DNA of 64,000 nucleotides from Pseudomonas oryzihabitans (GTDB lineage: Bacteria; Pseudomonadota; Gammaproteobacteria; Pseudomonadales; Pseudomonadaceae), in the NCBI RefSeq assembly GCF_001518815.1, contig NZ_CP013987.1, forward strand, positions 4,300,501-4,364,500, in the 5' to 3' direction. Under the pieces are notes generated by a model that did no database searches, was not told the origin of the DNA, and saw only the letters and a list, made by a program, of their open reading frames with translations. The stretch's first letter is position 1, and each line of letters starts with the position of its first letter. This document shows, piece after piece, positions 56,346-64,000 of the stretch. A program made the translations under genes and the position numbers.

Positions 56346-56396
56346 TCAGGTAATGGCGGTAATAATGCTGGAGCGTTGGGGGCTGCGCGTATTCAT
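56346..56396 (-). CDS. ilvA leader peptide (16 residues)
   Basis: ATG 56394-56396 opens a short frame ending at TGA 56346-56348, encoding [16 protein letters not shown]. Five of the last six codons are Ile or Thr, the product and substrate of the pathway enzyme encoded downstream. A stalled ribosome here would cover the pause hairpin and free the antiterminator. The sequence GGTAGCGGTC upstream offers only a weak ribosome site. Confidence 0.8.
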   Translation of the reverse strand: MNTRSPQRSSIITAIT

Positions 56397-56520
56397 GACC
56401 GCTACCCTAGGGCGTCGACGAGCACCGCGTCAAGCAGCGCTACCAAGTGTGGCAAAATTGCTACCCTGCTCCGCCCTTTGCTACCTTCCCGCGATCCGAT
56501 CGCGTCTGCCGAGAATCCCG

Positions 56521-56763
56521 ATGGCCCGCAAGAAAGCTCCCGACTTCGAACAATCCCTGGCCGAACTGCAGACCCTGGTGGAACGCCTGGAAAGCGGCGA
56601 GCTGTCCCTGGAGGACTCCCTCGGCGCCTTCGAACAGGGCATCCGCCTGACTCGTGAATGCCAGGGCGCCCTGGCGCAGGCCGAGCAGAAGGTGCAGATC
56701 CTGCTGGAAAAGGATGGCGAACTCACGGCCGCCCCCTTCGCTCCGGCCGGGGACGACGCATGA
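56521..56763 (+). CDS. xseB: Exodeoxyribonuclease VII small subunit
   Basis: XseB is the helical-hairpin small subunit of the single-strand-specific exonuclease VII. The 80-residue product ([20 protein letters not shown]) has the family signature [20 protein letters not shown] and [20 protein letters not shown]. It overlaps ispA by 4 nt (ATGA), and dxs follows, the conserved xseB-ispA-dxs order. The large subunit gene is not in the window. Confidence 0.96.
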   Translation: MARKKAPDFEQSLAELQTLVERLESGELSLEDSLGAFEQGIRLTRECQGALAQAEQKVQILLEKDGELTAAPFAPAGDDA

Positions 56764-57638
56764 TCGAGGCCTACCAGCAACGCTGCCAGACCCGCGTCGA
56801 TACCGCCCTCGCTCCCCTCTTCAGCGCACCCCGCGCCGAACTCGCCCGGCTCTATGCCGCCATGGCCTATAGCGTCATGGGTGGCGGCAAGCGAGTACGG
56901 CCACTGCTGGTCTACGCCGCCTGCGAAGCCCTGGGGGGCGATCCGGCGCGCGCCGACCAGGCGGCCTGCGCGGTGGAGCTGATCCACGCCTATTCCCTCG
57001 TCCACGACGACCTGCCGGCCATGGACGACGACGACCTGCGCCGCGGCCGACCCACTACCCACAAGGCCTATGACGAGGCCTGCGCCATCCTCGCGGGCGA
57101 CGGCCTGCAGACCCTGGCTTTCGAGACGCTGCTGGCGGCGCCCCAGGCTGCCGCCGTGCGACTGGAGATGGTCGCCGTGCTGGCCCGCGCCAGTGGCCCG
57201 GCGGGCATGGTCGGTGGCCAGGCCATCGATCTGGAATCGGTCGGCCGGCGTATCGACCAGCCGGCGCTGGAAACCATGCACCTGCACAAGACCGGTGCCC
57301 TGATCGCCGCCAGCGTCCAGCTCGGCGCCCTGGCCAGCGAAGCCGCCGGCCCTACCGAGCGCGACGCCCTCGCCCGCTATGCCGAGGCCATCGGCCTGGC
57401 CTTTCAGGTGTGGGACGACGTGCTCGACATCGAGAGCGATACGGAAACCCTCGGCAAGCGCCAGGGCGCCGACCTCGCCCGCGACAAACCGACCTACCCG
57501 GCGCTGCTTGGCCTGGACGCCGCCAAGGCCTATGCCCTGGAGCTACGCGACACCGCCCTGGCCGCCATAGAGCCGCTGGGCGAGCCCGCCGAACCCCTGC
57601 GCGCCCTGGCCAGCTATATCGTGGAACGACGTAGCTAG
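56760..57638 (+). CDS. ispA: Farnesyl diphosphate synthase
   Basis: IspA condenses IPP with DMAPP and GPP to make farnesyl diphosphate for quinones and undecaprenyl phosphate. The start at ATG 56760 ([20 protein letters not shown]) gives 292 residues. The first aspartate-rich motif [10 protein letters not shown] is at 83-92, and the second, DDVLDIESD, at about 220-228. [12 protein letters not shown] and the GGQAIDLE region are also present. Confidence 0.97.
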   Translation: MIEAYQQRCQTRVDTALAPLFSAPRAELARLYAAMAYSVMGGGKRVRPLLVYAACEALGGDPARADQAACAVELIHAYSLVHDDLPAMDDDDLRRGRPTTHKAYDEACAILAGDGLQTLAFETLLAAPQAAAVRLEMVAVLARASGPAGMVGGQAIDLESVGRRIDQPALETMHLHKTGALIAASVQLGALASEAAGPTERDALARYAEAIGLAFQVWDDVLDIESDTETLGKRQGADLARDKPTYPALLGLDAAKAYALELRDTALAAIEPLGEPAEPLRALASYIVERRS

Positions 57639-57788
57639 ACGCGCTCCAGCGGAAAAACTCGCGACCCGAGCCGCATTTGCCCCCGGGTCCGTTGTCACAG
57701 GGGCATAACAAGACGCCCTGCCCGCTGTTGGGATGCCACGCGGGCATCGGGTAAACTGCCTAATTCTCTGCGCAAAGTGATCAGCCAG

Positions 57789-59720
57789 ATGCCCAAGACG
57801 TTTCACGAGATTCCCCGCCAGCGTCCCGCGACGCCCCTGCTCGACCGCATCGACTCGCCGGTGCAGCTGCGCCAGCTCGATGACGCCGAGCTGGAAGCCG
57901 TCGCCGACGAACTGCGCGCCTTTCTCCTGTGGACCGTGGGCCAGACCGGCGGTCACTTCGGCGCCGGCCTGGGCGTCATCGAACTGACCGTGGCCCTGCA
58001 TTACGTCTTCAACACCCCGGAAGACCGGCTGGTGTGGGACGTGGGCCACCAGGCCTATCCGCACAAGATCCTCACCGGTCGTCGCGAAGGCATGGCCAGC
58101 CTGCGCCAGAAGGACGGCCTGGCCGCCTTCCCGCGCCGCAGCGAGAGCGAATACGACACCTTTGGCGTCGGTCACTCCAGCACCTCCATCGGTGCCGCCC
58201 TGGGCATGGCCATCGCCGCCCAGTTGCAGGGCATCGAGCGCAAGTCGGTCGCGGTGATCGGCGACGGCGCCCTGACCGCGGGCATGGCCTTCGAGGCACT
58301 CAACCACGCCTCGGACACCGGCGCCAACATGCTGGTGGTGCTCAACGACAACGACATGTCCATCTCGCGCAACGTTGGCGGGCTGTCCAATTACCTGGCG
58401 CGGCTGCTCTCCAGCCGCACCTACCAGCACCTGCGCGAGAACGGCAAGAAGGCCCTCTCCAAGCTGCCCGGTGCCTGGGAAATCGCCCGCCGCACCGAAG
58501 AAGCCGCCAAGGGCATGCTGGTACCCGGCACCCTGTTCGAGGAGCTGGGCTGGAACTACATCGGCCCCATCGACGGCCATGACCTGCCGACCCTGGTCAC
58601 CACCCTGCGCAACCTGCGCGATGCCAAGGGTCCGCAGTTCCTCCATGTGATCACCCGCAAGGGCAAGGGCCTGTCCATCGCCGAGGCCGATCCCATCGGC
58701 TATCACGCCATCACCAAGCTGGAGCCGCTGGACGCCAAGCCCAAGCGCCCGGGTGCGCCCAAGTACTCCAACATCTTTGGCGACTGGCTGTGCGACATGG
58801 CCGCCGCCGATTCCAAGCTGGTGGGCATCACCCCGGCGATGAAGGAAGGCTCCGACCTGATCCGCTTCGCCGAACGCTATCCCGAGCGCTATTTCGACGT
58901 AGCCATCGCCGAGCAGCATGCGGTAACCCTGGCCGCAGGGCTGGCCTGCGACGGCATGAAGCCGGTGGTCGCCATCTATTCCACCTTCCTGCAGCGCGGC
59001 TATGACCAGCTGATCCACGACGTGGCGGTGCAGAACCTGGACGTGCTCTTCGCCATCGACCGCGCCGGTCTGGTGGGCGAAGACGGCCCTACCCACGCCG
59101 GCAGCTTCGACCTGTCCTACCTGCGCTGCATCCCCGGCATGGTGATCATGGCGCCCAGCGACGAGAACGAGCTGCGCCGCCTGCTTACCACCGGCTATCG
59201 CCACCAGGGTCCGGCTGCGGTGCGTTATCCCCGTGGCAGCGGCCCCAACGCCGCCCTCGATCCGGGCCTGGAACCCCTGCCTATCGGTAAAGGCGTGGTG
59301 CGTCGCCAAACCAGCCTGAAGAGCGGCCCCAAGGTCGGCTTCCTGGTCTTTGGCGTGCAACTGGCCGAAGCCCTGCAGGTCGCCGAGCGTCTGGACGCCA
59401 GCGTGGCCGACATGAGATTCGTCAAGCCGCTGGACGAGGCGCTGATCCGCCAGTTCGCCGCCGACCACGACCTGTTGGTCACCGTCGAGGAAAACAGCGT
59501 CATGGGTGGCGCCGGCAGTGCGGTCAACGAGTTCCTGCAGGCCAACGCCCTGCTCCGGCCGGTACTCAACCTGGGCCTGCCGGATAGCTACATCGAACAC
59601 GCCAAGCCGGCTGACATGCTGGCCGAATGCGGCCTCGACGAGGCGGGCATCGAACGCTCAGTACGCGAGCGTCTGGCCCTGGCGGACCTGGCACCGACCG
59701 GTCTGCGCAAGGAAGCCTGA
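57789..59720 (+). CDS. dxs: 1-deoxy-D-xylulose-5-phosphate synthase
   Basis: Dxs joins pyruvate and glyceraldehyde 3-phosphate with thiamine diphosphate, the first step of the MEP isoprenoid route. The start at ATG 57789 ([20 protein letters not shown]) gives 643 residues; an in-frame GTG four codons upstream is less likely. Visible are [34 protein letters not shown], the ThDP motif [17 protein letters not shown] with NDNDMSIS, and the transketolase Glu in [12 protein letters not shown]. The neighbour order matches other Pseudomonas. Confidence 0.97.
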   Translation: MPKTFHEIPRQRPATPLLDRIDSPVQLRQLDDAELEAVADELRAFLLWTVGQTGGHFGAGLGVIELTVALHYVFNTPEDRLVWDVGHQAYPHKILTGRREGMASLRQKDGLAAFPRRSESEYDTFGVGHSSTSIGAALGMAIAAQLQGIERKSVAVIGDGALTAGMAFEALNHASDTGANMLVVLNDNDMSISRNVGGLSNYLARLLSSRTYQHLRENGKKALSKLPGAWEIARRTEEAAKGMLVPGTLFEELGWNYIGPIDGHDLPTLVTTLRNLRDAKGPQFLHVITRKGKGLSIAEADPIGYHAITKLEPLDAKPKRPGAPKYSNIFGDWLCDMAAADSKLVGITPAMKEGSDLIRFAERYPERYFDVAIAEQHAVTLAAGLACDGMKPVVAIYSTFLQRGYDQLIHDVAVQNLDVLFAIDRAGLVGEDGPTHAGSFDLSYLRCIPGMVIMAPSDENELRRLLTTGYRHQGPAAVRYPRGSGPNAALDPGLEPLPIGKGVVRRQTSLKSGPKVGFLVFGVQLAEALQVAERLDASVADMRFVKPLDEALIRQFAADHDLLVTVEENSVMGGAGSAVNEFLQANALLRPVLNLGLPDSYIEHAKPADMLAECGLDEAGIERSVRERLALADLAPTGLRKEA

Positions 59721-59742
59721 GCGCAGCCTGCCGCTGGCCAGT

Positions 59743-59768
59743 AAAAAGGCGCCCTAGGGCGCCTTTTC
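59743..59768. terminator. Bidirectional terminator between dxs and ribA
   Basis: AAAAAGGCGCC, CTAG and GGCGCCTTTT make a symmetrical stem with A and T runs on either side, so it works on both strands. The CTA at its centre is the ribA stop (TAG on the minus strand). Confidence 0.9.
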
Positions 59769-60377
59769 CATGTCTTCGTTTTGGTGCAGATTACCGAGCA
59801 TGTGACCCAGCTTGCCGGCCTTGGTCAGCAGATAGCGGCGGTTGTGCGGATTGAGCCCCTCTTGCAGAGGCACCCGCTCGGCTACGGGAACCCCCAAGGC
59901 TTCCAACGCCTTCACCTTGCGCGGATTGTTGGTCATCAACCGCAGCGAGGTGATGCCCAGGTGGTCGAGCATCGGCTTGCACAGGGCATAGGTGCGCTGG
60001 TCGGCGCCAAAGCCCAGACGTTCGTTGGCTTCCACCGTATCGGCCCCGGCATCCTGCAGCTCATAGGCGCGGATCTTGTTGAGCAGGCCGATACCACGCC
60101 CTTCCTGGCGCAGATAGAGCAGCACGCCACGGCCCGCCTCGGCGATGGCACGCAACGCCGCTTCCAGCTGGAAGCCACAGTCACATCTCAGGCTGAACAG
60201 CGCATCGCCGGTCAGGCATTCGGAATGCAGCCGTCCCAGCACCGGCTCGCCGTCGGCCACGTCGCCGAAGGTCAGGGCGACATGCTCCTTGCCATCGGTC
60301 TCATCGAGAAAACCGTGCATGGTGAACAGGCCGAAGGGGGTGGGCAGTTGGGAGGCGGCGACAAAGACGACGGACAC
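59754..60377 (-). CDS. ribA: GTP cyclohydrolase II
   Basis: RibA opens the imidazole ring of GTP in the first step of riboflavin synthesis. It starts at GTG 60375-60377 ([20 protein letters not shown]), 7 bases after AGGAG, giving 207 residues. The zinc cysteines lie in [20 protein letters not shown], and the GTP site includes [20 protein letters not shown] and LMTNNPRKV. It stands apart from ribBA and ribE, which lie 3 kb upstream on the same strand. Confidence 0.96.
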   Translation of the reverse strand: MSVVFVAASQLPTPFGLFTMHGFLDETDGKEHVALTFGDVADGEPVLGRLHSECLTGDALFSLRCDCGFQLEAALRAIAEAGRGVLLYLRQEGRGIGLLNKIRAYELQDAGADTVEANERLGFGADQRTYALCKPMLDHLGITSLRLMTNNPRKVKALEALGVPVAERVPLQEGLNPHNRRYLLTKAGKLGHMLGNLHQNEDMEKAP

Positions 60378-60472
60378 CTGCAGGCTCCTGACGGGGAAAG
60401 ACGTACATTGTAACCTTTTCCCCGGGTCCGGCGTCATCGCCAGGGGTTATGACGTCGATACCCAATGATCTA

Positions 60473-61105
60473 TCAGCGCGCCTGGACGTAGAAGATGCCC
60501 TGGGCCTCGCGCCAGCCGACCCGGTTGAGGAAACTCATGCCCAGCAGACCCTGGCTGGGGTAGTTGCCCTCCAGCACCATGGCCTCCACCCCGACGACCT
60601 CCACATCGCCCAGGCGCACCTGCGTGAGCGTGGTACGCCAGGCGCGGGCATGGCCACTGGCGGTCTCCACCCATCCCGGCGTGCCGTCACGGTAGCGGAT
60701 CCCCAGCTGGTCGGCCTGGGCGCCGCTCAGGGCCACGCTGGTGGCGCCGGTATCCACCAGCAGGGATACCGGCCGGCCGTTGACGTTGGCGGTGACCTGA
60801 TAGTGACCGTTGTTGCTGCGTGGCACGCTGAATTCGCGGCGCTGCGGCGCGCTGTAGCCATCGCTGTATTCGCGATCGAGACCAAAGGCCTGGGTCCGGC
60901 CCTCGATGCGCAGCACCGCCTGCTGGGAATCCGCGCTGACCACCTCGACCTCGTCCAGCCGCTGCCCGACCTTGAGCAGCTTGCGCTGGCCATTGACGTT
61001 GATCACCGCCGCGCCGTTGAACAACCCCACGACCCTGACCTGGGGCTGCGCCCAGGCGAGCGTACCGACGGCCCAGATGAGGCCGCACGCGCCCAGTCTT
61101 TTCAC
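60473..61105 (-). CDS. Retropepsin-like aspartic protease, periplasmic
   Basis: The 210-residue protein has a signal peptide (MKRLGACGLIWAVGTLAWA), an N-terminal beta domain (VRVVGLFNGAAVINVNGQRK) and a C-terminal clan AA domain with LLVDTGATSVALSG (catalytic DTG) and GLLGMSFLNRV. This is the TIGR02281-type single-domain enzyme, which should dimerise to make one active site. The substrate is unknown. It lies 27 bases downstream of pgpA. Confidence 0.87.
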   Translation of the reverse strand: MKRLGACGLIWAVGTLAWAQPQVRVVGLFNGAAVINVNGQRKLLKVGQRLDEVEVVSADSQQAVLRIEGRTQAFGLDREYSDGYSAPQRREFSVPRSNNGHYQVTANVNGRPVSLLVDTGATSVALSGAQADQLGIRYRDGTPGWVETASGHARAWRTTLTQVRLGDVEVVGVEAMVLEGNYPSQGLLGMSFLNRVGWREAQGIFYVQAR

Positions 61106-61132
61106 TGCCCTGCTCCTTGGGCCTGCGTCTCG

Positions 61133-61642
61133 TCAGCCGACGAGATGACCCCAACCGATATGTAGTCCCTGAACCACCAGCCAGGCGAGGATGCCGGCCA
61201 GTACATCGTCGACCATGATGCCGACGCCGCCGCGGACATTGACATCCAGCCAGCGGATTGGCCAGGGCTTGCAGATGTCTAGCACGCGGAAGGCGACGAA
61301 ACCCACCACCAGCCAGATCAACCCCGGGGGCGCCAGCCAGAAGGTGATCCAGATGCCGACCATCTCGTCCCAGACGATGCCCTCGTGGTCGTGCACGCCC
61401 AGCTCCCGGGCAACCTTGCCGCACAACCAGCAACCGAACAGGGTGAGGGCCACCAACAACAACGGATAGCTCCAGCCAGTGAGCAGCTGCCACAGCGGCA
61501 CGAAGGGCAAGGCGATCAGCGATCCCCAGGTACCGGGTGCCTTGGGCAGGGTGCCGGAACCCAGGCCAAAGGCCAGGAAGTGCCAGGGATCACGCCAGAC
61601 CGACAGGGGGACCGGCTGGGCGGGGGCTTGGTGTTCGCTCAA
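61133..61642 (-). CDS. pgpA: Phosphatidylglycerophosphatase A
   Basis: PgpA dephosphorylates phosphatidylglycerophosphate to phosphatidylglycerol in the inner membrane. The 169-residue product has 3-4 hydrophobic segments and the family residues GTLPKAPGTWGSLIALP, HDHEGIVWDEMVGIWITFW and DDVLAGILAWLV. Gene order thiL-pgpA is standard. A 22-base gap separates it from thiL. Confidence 0.95.
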   Translation of the reverse strand: MSEHQAPAQPVPLSVWRDPWHFLAFGLGSGTLPKAPGTWGSLIALPFVPLWQLLTGWSYPLLLVALTLFGCWLCGKVARELGVHDHEGIVWDEMVGIWITFWLAPPGLIWLVVGFVAFRVLDICKPWPIRWLDVNVRGGVGIMVDDVLAGILAWLVVQGLHIGWGHLVG

Positions 61643-61664
61643 GGAAGGACTCCGCTCGAAGGCG

Positions 61665-62621
61665 CTAGAAGTGTTGGAAACCGGTCTGCGCCAGCGTCAT
61701 GGGCTGACCGTCGGCGGCGAGGACAGCAACACCGCTGCCCGTTTCGACCCGACCGATCACCTGCGCCTGGGGCCAGGCGACGGCCAGGGCCGGGGCCTGC
61801 TCGGGCGGCAGGGTGAAGACCAGCAGATAGTCATCGCCCGCACCCAGCGCCAGGCGCAGCACCTCGTCGGCCGGAAACAGCTCGGCCAACGCCGGGCTCA
61901 CCGGCAGCCGCGCGGCCTCCACCACCAGTCGCACGCCAGAGGCCGCGGCGATATGCCCGCAATCGGCCACCAGGCCGTCGGAGACATCCTGGGCCGCCGT
62001 CGCCCTGCCCCGCAGCCAGAGGCCGAGTTCGAATTGCGGTTGGGGCGCCCAGTAGCGAGCCAGCAGGTGCCGACTGGCGGCGCCCTCTGGAGCACGCTGG
62101 CCGAGAACGAAGGGCAAGGCGCCGCCTGCCTCGCCGGGCGCGCCGCCCAGGCACAGCAGATCGCCCGGCCGGGCGCCGCTGCGCAGCAGCGCCTGACCAG
62201 CTGGAACCCGACCGAAGACCGTGAGGGTGAGGGACAATGGACCGCGGGTGGTATCACCCCCGACCAGGCGCAGGTCGCACCGCTCGGCCATCTGGGCGAG
62301 TCCTGCGGCGAGGCCTTCCAGCCAGCTCGGTTCGACCACCGGCAGGGTCAGCGCCAGGGTGAAGCCCAAAGGCGCCGCACCCATGGCGGCCAGGTCGCTG
62401 GCGCTCACCGCCAGGGCGCGCTGCCCGAGGCCGAAGGCGTCCGGGCAGGGATCGGGGAAGTGCACCCCGGCGGTCAGGGTGTCGGTGGATACCGCCAGCT
62501 GCTCACCCGGAGCAGGTGCCAGTAACGCGCAGTCGTCACCGATCCCCAGGGCCACGCCCGGACCGCCGCGCGCGCAGGGCGCCGCGGCGAAATAGCGACG
62601 GATGAGTTCGAATTCACCCAT
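61665..62621 (-). CDS. thiL: Thiamine-monophosphate kinase
   Basis: ThiL phosphorylates thiamine monophosphate to the active diphosphate, the cofactor used by Dxs nearby. The 318-residue protein (MGEFELIRRYFAAAPCARGG) has the metal-binding GIGDDCALL, VSTDTLTAGVHF and SASDLAAMGA, the central VGGDTTRG, and DVSDGLVADCGHIA. It is 14 bases downstream of nusB. Confidence 0.96.
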   Translation of the reverse strand: MGEFELIRRYFAAAPCARGGPGVALGIGDDCALLAPAPGEQLAVSTDTLTAGVHFPDPCPDAFGLGQRALAVSASDLAAMGAAPLGFTLALTLPVVEPSWLEGLAAGLAQMAERCDLRLVGGDTTRGPLSLTLTVFGRVPAGQALLRSGARPGDLLCLGGAPGEAGGALPFVLGQRAPEGAASRHLLARYWAPQPQFELGLWLRGRATAAQDVSDGLVADCGHIAAASGVRLVVEAARLPVSPALAELFPADEVLRLALGAGDDYLLVFTLPPEQAPALAVAWPQAQVIGRVETGSGVAVLAADGQPMTLAQTGFQHF

Positions 62622-62635
62622 GCCGACGTGGGCGA

Positions 62636-63127
62636 TCAGCGCTTGCCGCGCAACTCGGCGCTGCGCAGCTTGGGCGCCAGCTTGTCCAGCACGCCGTTGA
62701 CGAACTTGTGGCCGTCGGTGGCGCCGAAGATCTTGGCCATCTCGATGCCCTCGTTGATCACCACGCGATAGGGCACGTCGATGCGCTTGAGCAGTTCGTA
62801 GCAGGACAGCCGCAGCACGGCGAGTTCGACCGGGTCCACCTCGTCCATGGCACGGTCCAGGCAGGGCAGGATCAGGCCATCGATCTCGCTCTTGTTGGCC
62901 GGGACGCCATGGAGGACTTCATGGAAGTAGGCGCCGTCGACCTTGGCGAAGTCGTTGTCGACGCGAAACTGCGCCTCGATCTCGTTGATCGCCTGGCCCG
63001 CCATGTGCCACTGGTACAGGGCCTGGACCGACAGGCTGCGCGCTTCGCGGCGAGCAGCCAGTTTGCCGGTGGGGGCCTTCTTGCCCGCGGGCTTGCCGGC
63101 CGCGGGCGGAGTCAGATCGCCGCTCAC
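62636..63127 (-). CDS. nusB: Transcription antitermination factor NusB
   Basis: NusB joins NusE (S10) on boxA RNA in rRNA antitermination. It starts at GTG 63125-63127, which overlaps the ribE stop by 4 nt (GTGA), giving 163 residues. A Lys/Ala/Gly-rich N-terminal tail (about 1-22) precedes the all-helical core ([50 protein letters not shown]). The ribE-nusB coupling is common in proteobacteria. Confidence 0.95.
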   Translation of the reverse strand: MSGDLTPPAAGKPAGKKAPTGKLAARREARSLSVQALYQWHMAGQAINEIEAQFRVDNDFAKVDGAYFHEVLHGVPANKSEIDGLILPCLDRAMDEVDPVELAVLRLSCYELLKRIDVPYRVVINEGIEMAKIFGATDGHKFVNGVLDKLAPKLRSAELRGKR

Positions 63128-63600
63128 TTGGCCTCCAGCTGCGCCAGCAGGCTGACCATTTCCAGAGCGGACAGGGCCGCTTCGGCGCCCTTGTTGCCGG
63201 CCTTGGTGCCGGAGCGCTCGATGGCCTGCTCGATGGAGTCGACGGTCAGGACGCCGAAGGACACCGGGACGCCGAATTCCATGGAGACTTGGGCCAGACC
63301 CTTGGTGCATTCGCCGGCCACGTATTCGAAGTGGGGCGTGCCGCCACGGATGACCGCGCCGAGGGCGATGATGGCGTCGAATTCGTCGCGCTGGGCGATT
63401 TTCTGCACGGCCAGCGGGATCTCGAAGGCGCCGGGGACGCGGATGATGGTCAGGTCGTCCGGCTTGATGCCGTGGCGCACCAGGGCGTCGATGGCGCCTT
63501 GCAGCAAGCTCTCGACGACGAAGCTGTTGAAGCGGCCGACCACCAGGGCGAAACGGCCCTGGGGAGCGATGAAGGTGCCTTCAAAGGTCTTGATGTTCAT
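63124..63600 (-). CDS. ribE: 6,7-dimethyl-8-ribityllumazine synthase
   Basis: Lumazine synthase joins the pyrimidine intermediate with dihydroxybutanone phosphate, just before the riboflavin synthase step. The 158-residue protein ([20 protein letters not shown]) has [48 protein letters not shown] with the active-site His, and [15 protein letters not shown]. It is sometimes named ribH. It lies 109 bases downstream of ribBA. Confidence 0.96.
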   Translation of the reverse strand: MNIKTFEGTFIAPQGRFALVVGRFNSFVVESLLQGAIDALVRHGIKPDDLTIIRVPGAFEIPLAVQKIAQRDEFDAIIALGAVIRGGTPHFEYVAGECTKGLAQVSMEFGVPVSFGVLTVDSIEQAIERSGTKAGNKGAEAALSALEMVSLLAQLEAK

Positions 63601-63709
63601 GTGCGGGTCCAGTTGTCAAAGAGCCGGACGGCCGGCAACTGCCAGGCCGTCCGTGGAAATCCAGGTGAAGCGCGCCGCACCACCCGGGCGGGCGCGCCAG
63701 GCGGAAGGG

Positions 63710-64000
63710 TCATTCTTCAGGAGGCAGATAGTCTACTACTTCCAGGTCGAAGCCGGATATGGCGTTGAACTTCATCGGCGAGCTGAGCAGCCGCATCTGA
63801 CGAATGCCCAGGTCGCGCAGGATCTGCGAACCGGCACCGACGGTGCTGTAGGTGGACAGCGCCTTGGGCGCCGGGCGCGGCTCGCGCAGATGCGCCAGCA
63901 GGTCGTCGCCTTCCAGCGAGTGCCCCAGCAGCAGCACCACGCCAGCGCCTTCGCGAGCGACCCGCTCCATGGCGCTGCGCAGGCTCCAGCGACCCGGCTG
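63710..64000 (-). CDS. ribBA: 3,4-dihydroxy-2-butanone-4-phosphate synthase fused to a GTP cyclohydrolase II-like domain (5' end outside window)
   Basis: Only the last 96 codons are in the window. The frame is open from base 64000 (QPGRWSLRSAMERVAREGAG) to the stop at 63710. The visible part belongs to the C-terminal cyclohydrolase II-like domain: VLLLGHSLEGDDLLAHLREP, TYSTVGAGSQILRDLGI and MRLLSSPMKFNAISGFDLEV. In Pseudomonas this domain is generally thought to be non-functional, which fits a separate ribA at 59754-60377. The catalytic RibB domain cannot be seen. Confidence 0.9.
   Translation of the reverse strand, partial: QPGRWSLRSAMERVAREGAGVVLLLGHSLEGDDLLAHLREPRPAPKALSTYSTVGAGSQILRDLGIRQMRLLSSPMKFNAISGFDLEVVDYLPPEE

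Larger units (their letters stand above)
56290..56396 (-). promoter_or_regulatory. ilvA transcription attenuator (leader RNA)
   Basis: Read on the minus strand the leader contains three competing pairs. The pause hairpin is CCGCCAT / ATGGCGG (56353-56359 with 56340-56346). The antiterminator is GGCGGG (56339-56344) with CCCGCC (56310-56315). The terminator is ACCCGCC with GGCGGGT (56298-56316). The pause hairpin overlaps the last Ile/Thr codons of the leader peptide. This is the classical logic of amino-acid-operon attenuation. Confidence 0.85.

Noticed and set aside
63601-63709. An FMN riboswitch near ribBA-ribE
   Set aside because: The 109-base gap between ribBA and ribE shows no RFN-like conserved core. 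Any riboswitch would be upstream of the partial ribBA, outside the window.

Overview
The window is a high-GC gammaproteobacterial chromosome segment, almost certainly Pseudomonas in the broad sense. The proteins read as Pseudomonas orthologues throughout. Two gene orders match, from memory, blocks of the P. aeruginosa chromosome: hisZ-hflC-hflK-hflX-hfq-miaA-mutL-amiB-tsaE-nnr-queG-orn-rsgA-motB-motA-HDOD-rhdA-psd-fimX-serB on the left, and ubiX-mpl-regulator-aldehyde dehydrogenase ... ppa ... xseB-ispA-dxs-ribA ... pgpA-thiL-nusB-ribE-ribBA on the right. I cannot name the species. No rRNA, tRNA, CRISPR array or prophage is visible.

Layout. 1-11.5 kb: hisZ (cut by the window edge) and the minus-strand RNA/protease/repair superoperon (tsaE, amiB, mutL, miaA, hfq, hflX, hflK, hflC) with nnr upstream. 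11.6-12.6 kb: queG. 12.66-17.97 kb: an accessory islet between queG and orn. It holds a type VI secretion effector (PAAR-like domain fused to a DUF2235/Tle1-type lipase) followed by five tandem, 4-nt-overlapping paralogous lipoprotein genes that are best read as an amplified immunity array. 18.1-31.4 kb: a TRIC-like channel, orn, a membrane-anchored methyltransferase, rsgA, a nitroreductase, the flagellar stator motAB, an HDOD protein, rhodanese, psd, a PilZ-like protein and fimX. 31.5-41.5 kb: serB, an AhpA-type membrane protein, a MORN-repeat C13 peptidase, a LysR regulator divergent from an L-serine dehydratase, a YbaK-like protein, an unlisted 42-residue membrane peptide and a MocR regulator. 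41.5-50.7 kb: a YceK-like lipoprotein, ubiX, mpl, a secreted small protein, a TDT transporter, and a sigma-54 activator divergent from an aldehyde dehydrogenase and an alcohol dehydrogenase. 50.8-64 kb: dedA, mtfA-like, ppa, a DUF748 protein, ilvA with a leader-peptide attenuator, the isoprenoid genes xseB-ispA-dxs, and riboflavin/thiamine/phospholipid genes ending in a partial ribBA.

Most notable: (1) the effector with five mosaic immunity paralogues; (2) a complete transcription attenuator for ilvA, with a 16-residue leader peptide whose 3' half is Ile/Thr codons and three mutually exclusive hairpins; (3) two copies of a 145-163 bp inverted-repeat element (MITE-like, CTAR flanks). Both are inserted exactly at the TAG stop of an upstream gene, and one of them supplies the start codon and first ~24 codons of a lipoprotein gene; (4) three TGTCAC/GTGACA palindromes plus a sigma-54 promoter in front of the aldehyde dehydrogenase; (5) REP/BIME-type repeats in three intergenic gaps, one of which provides a stop codon.
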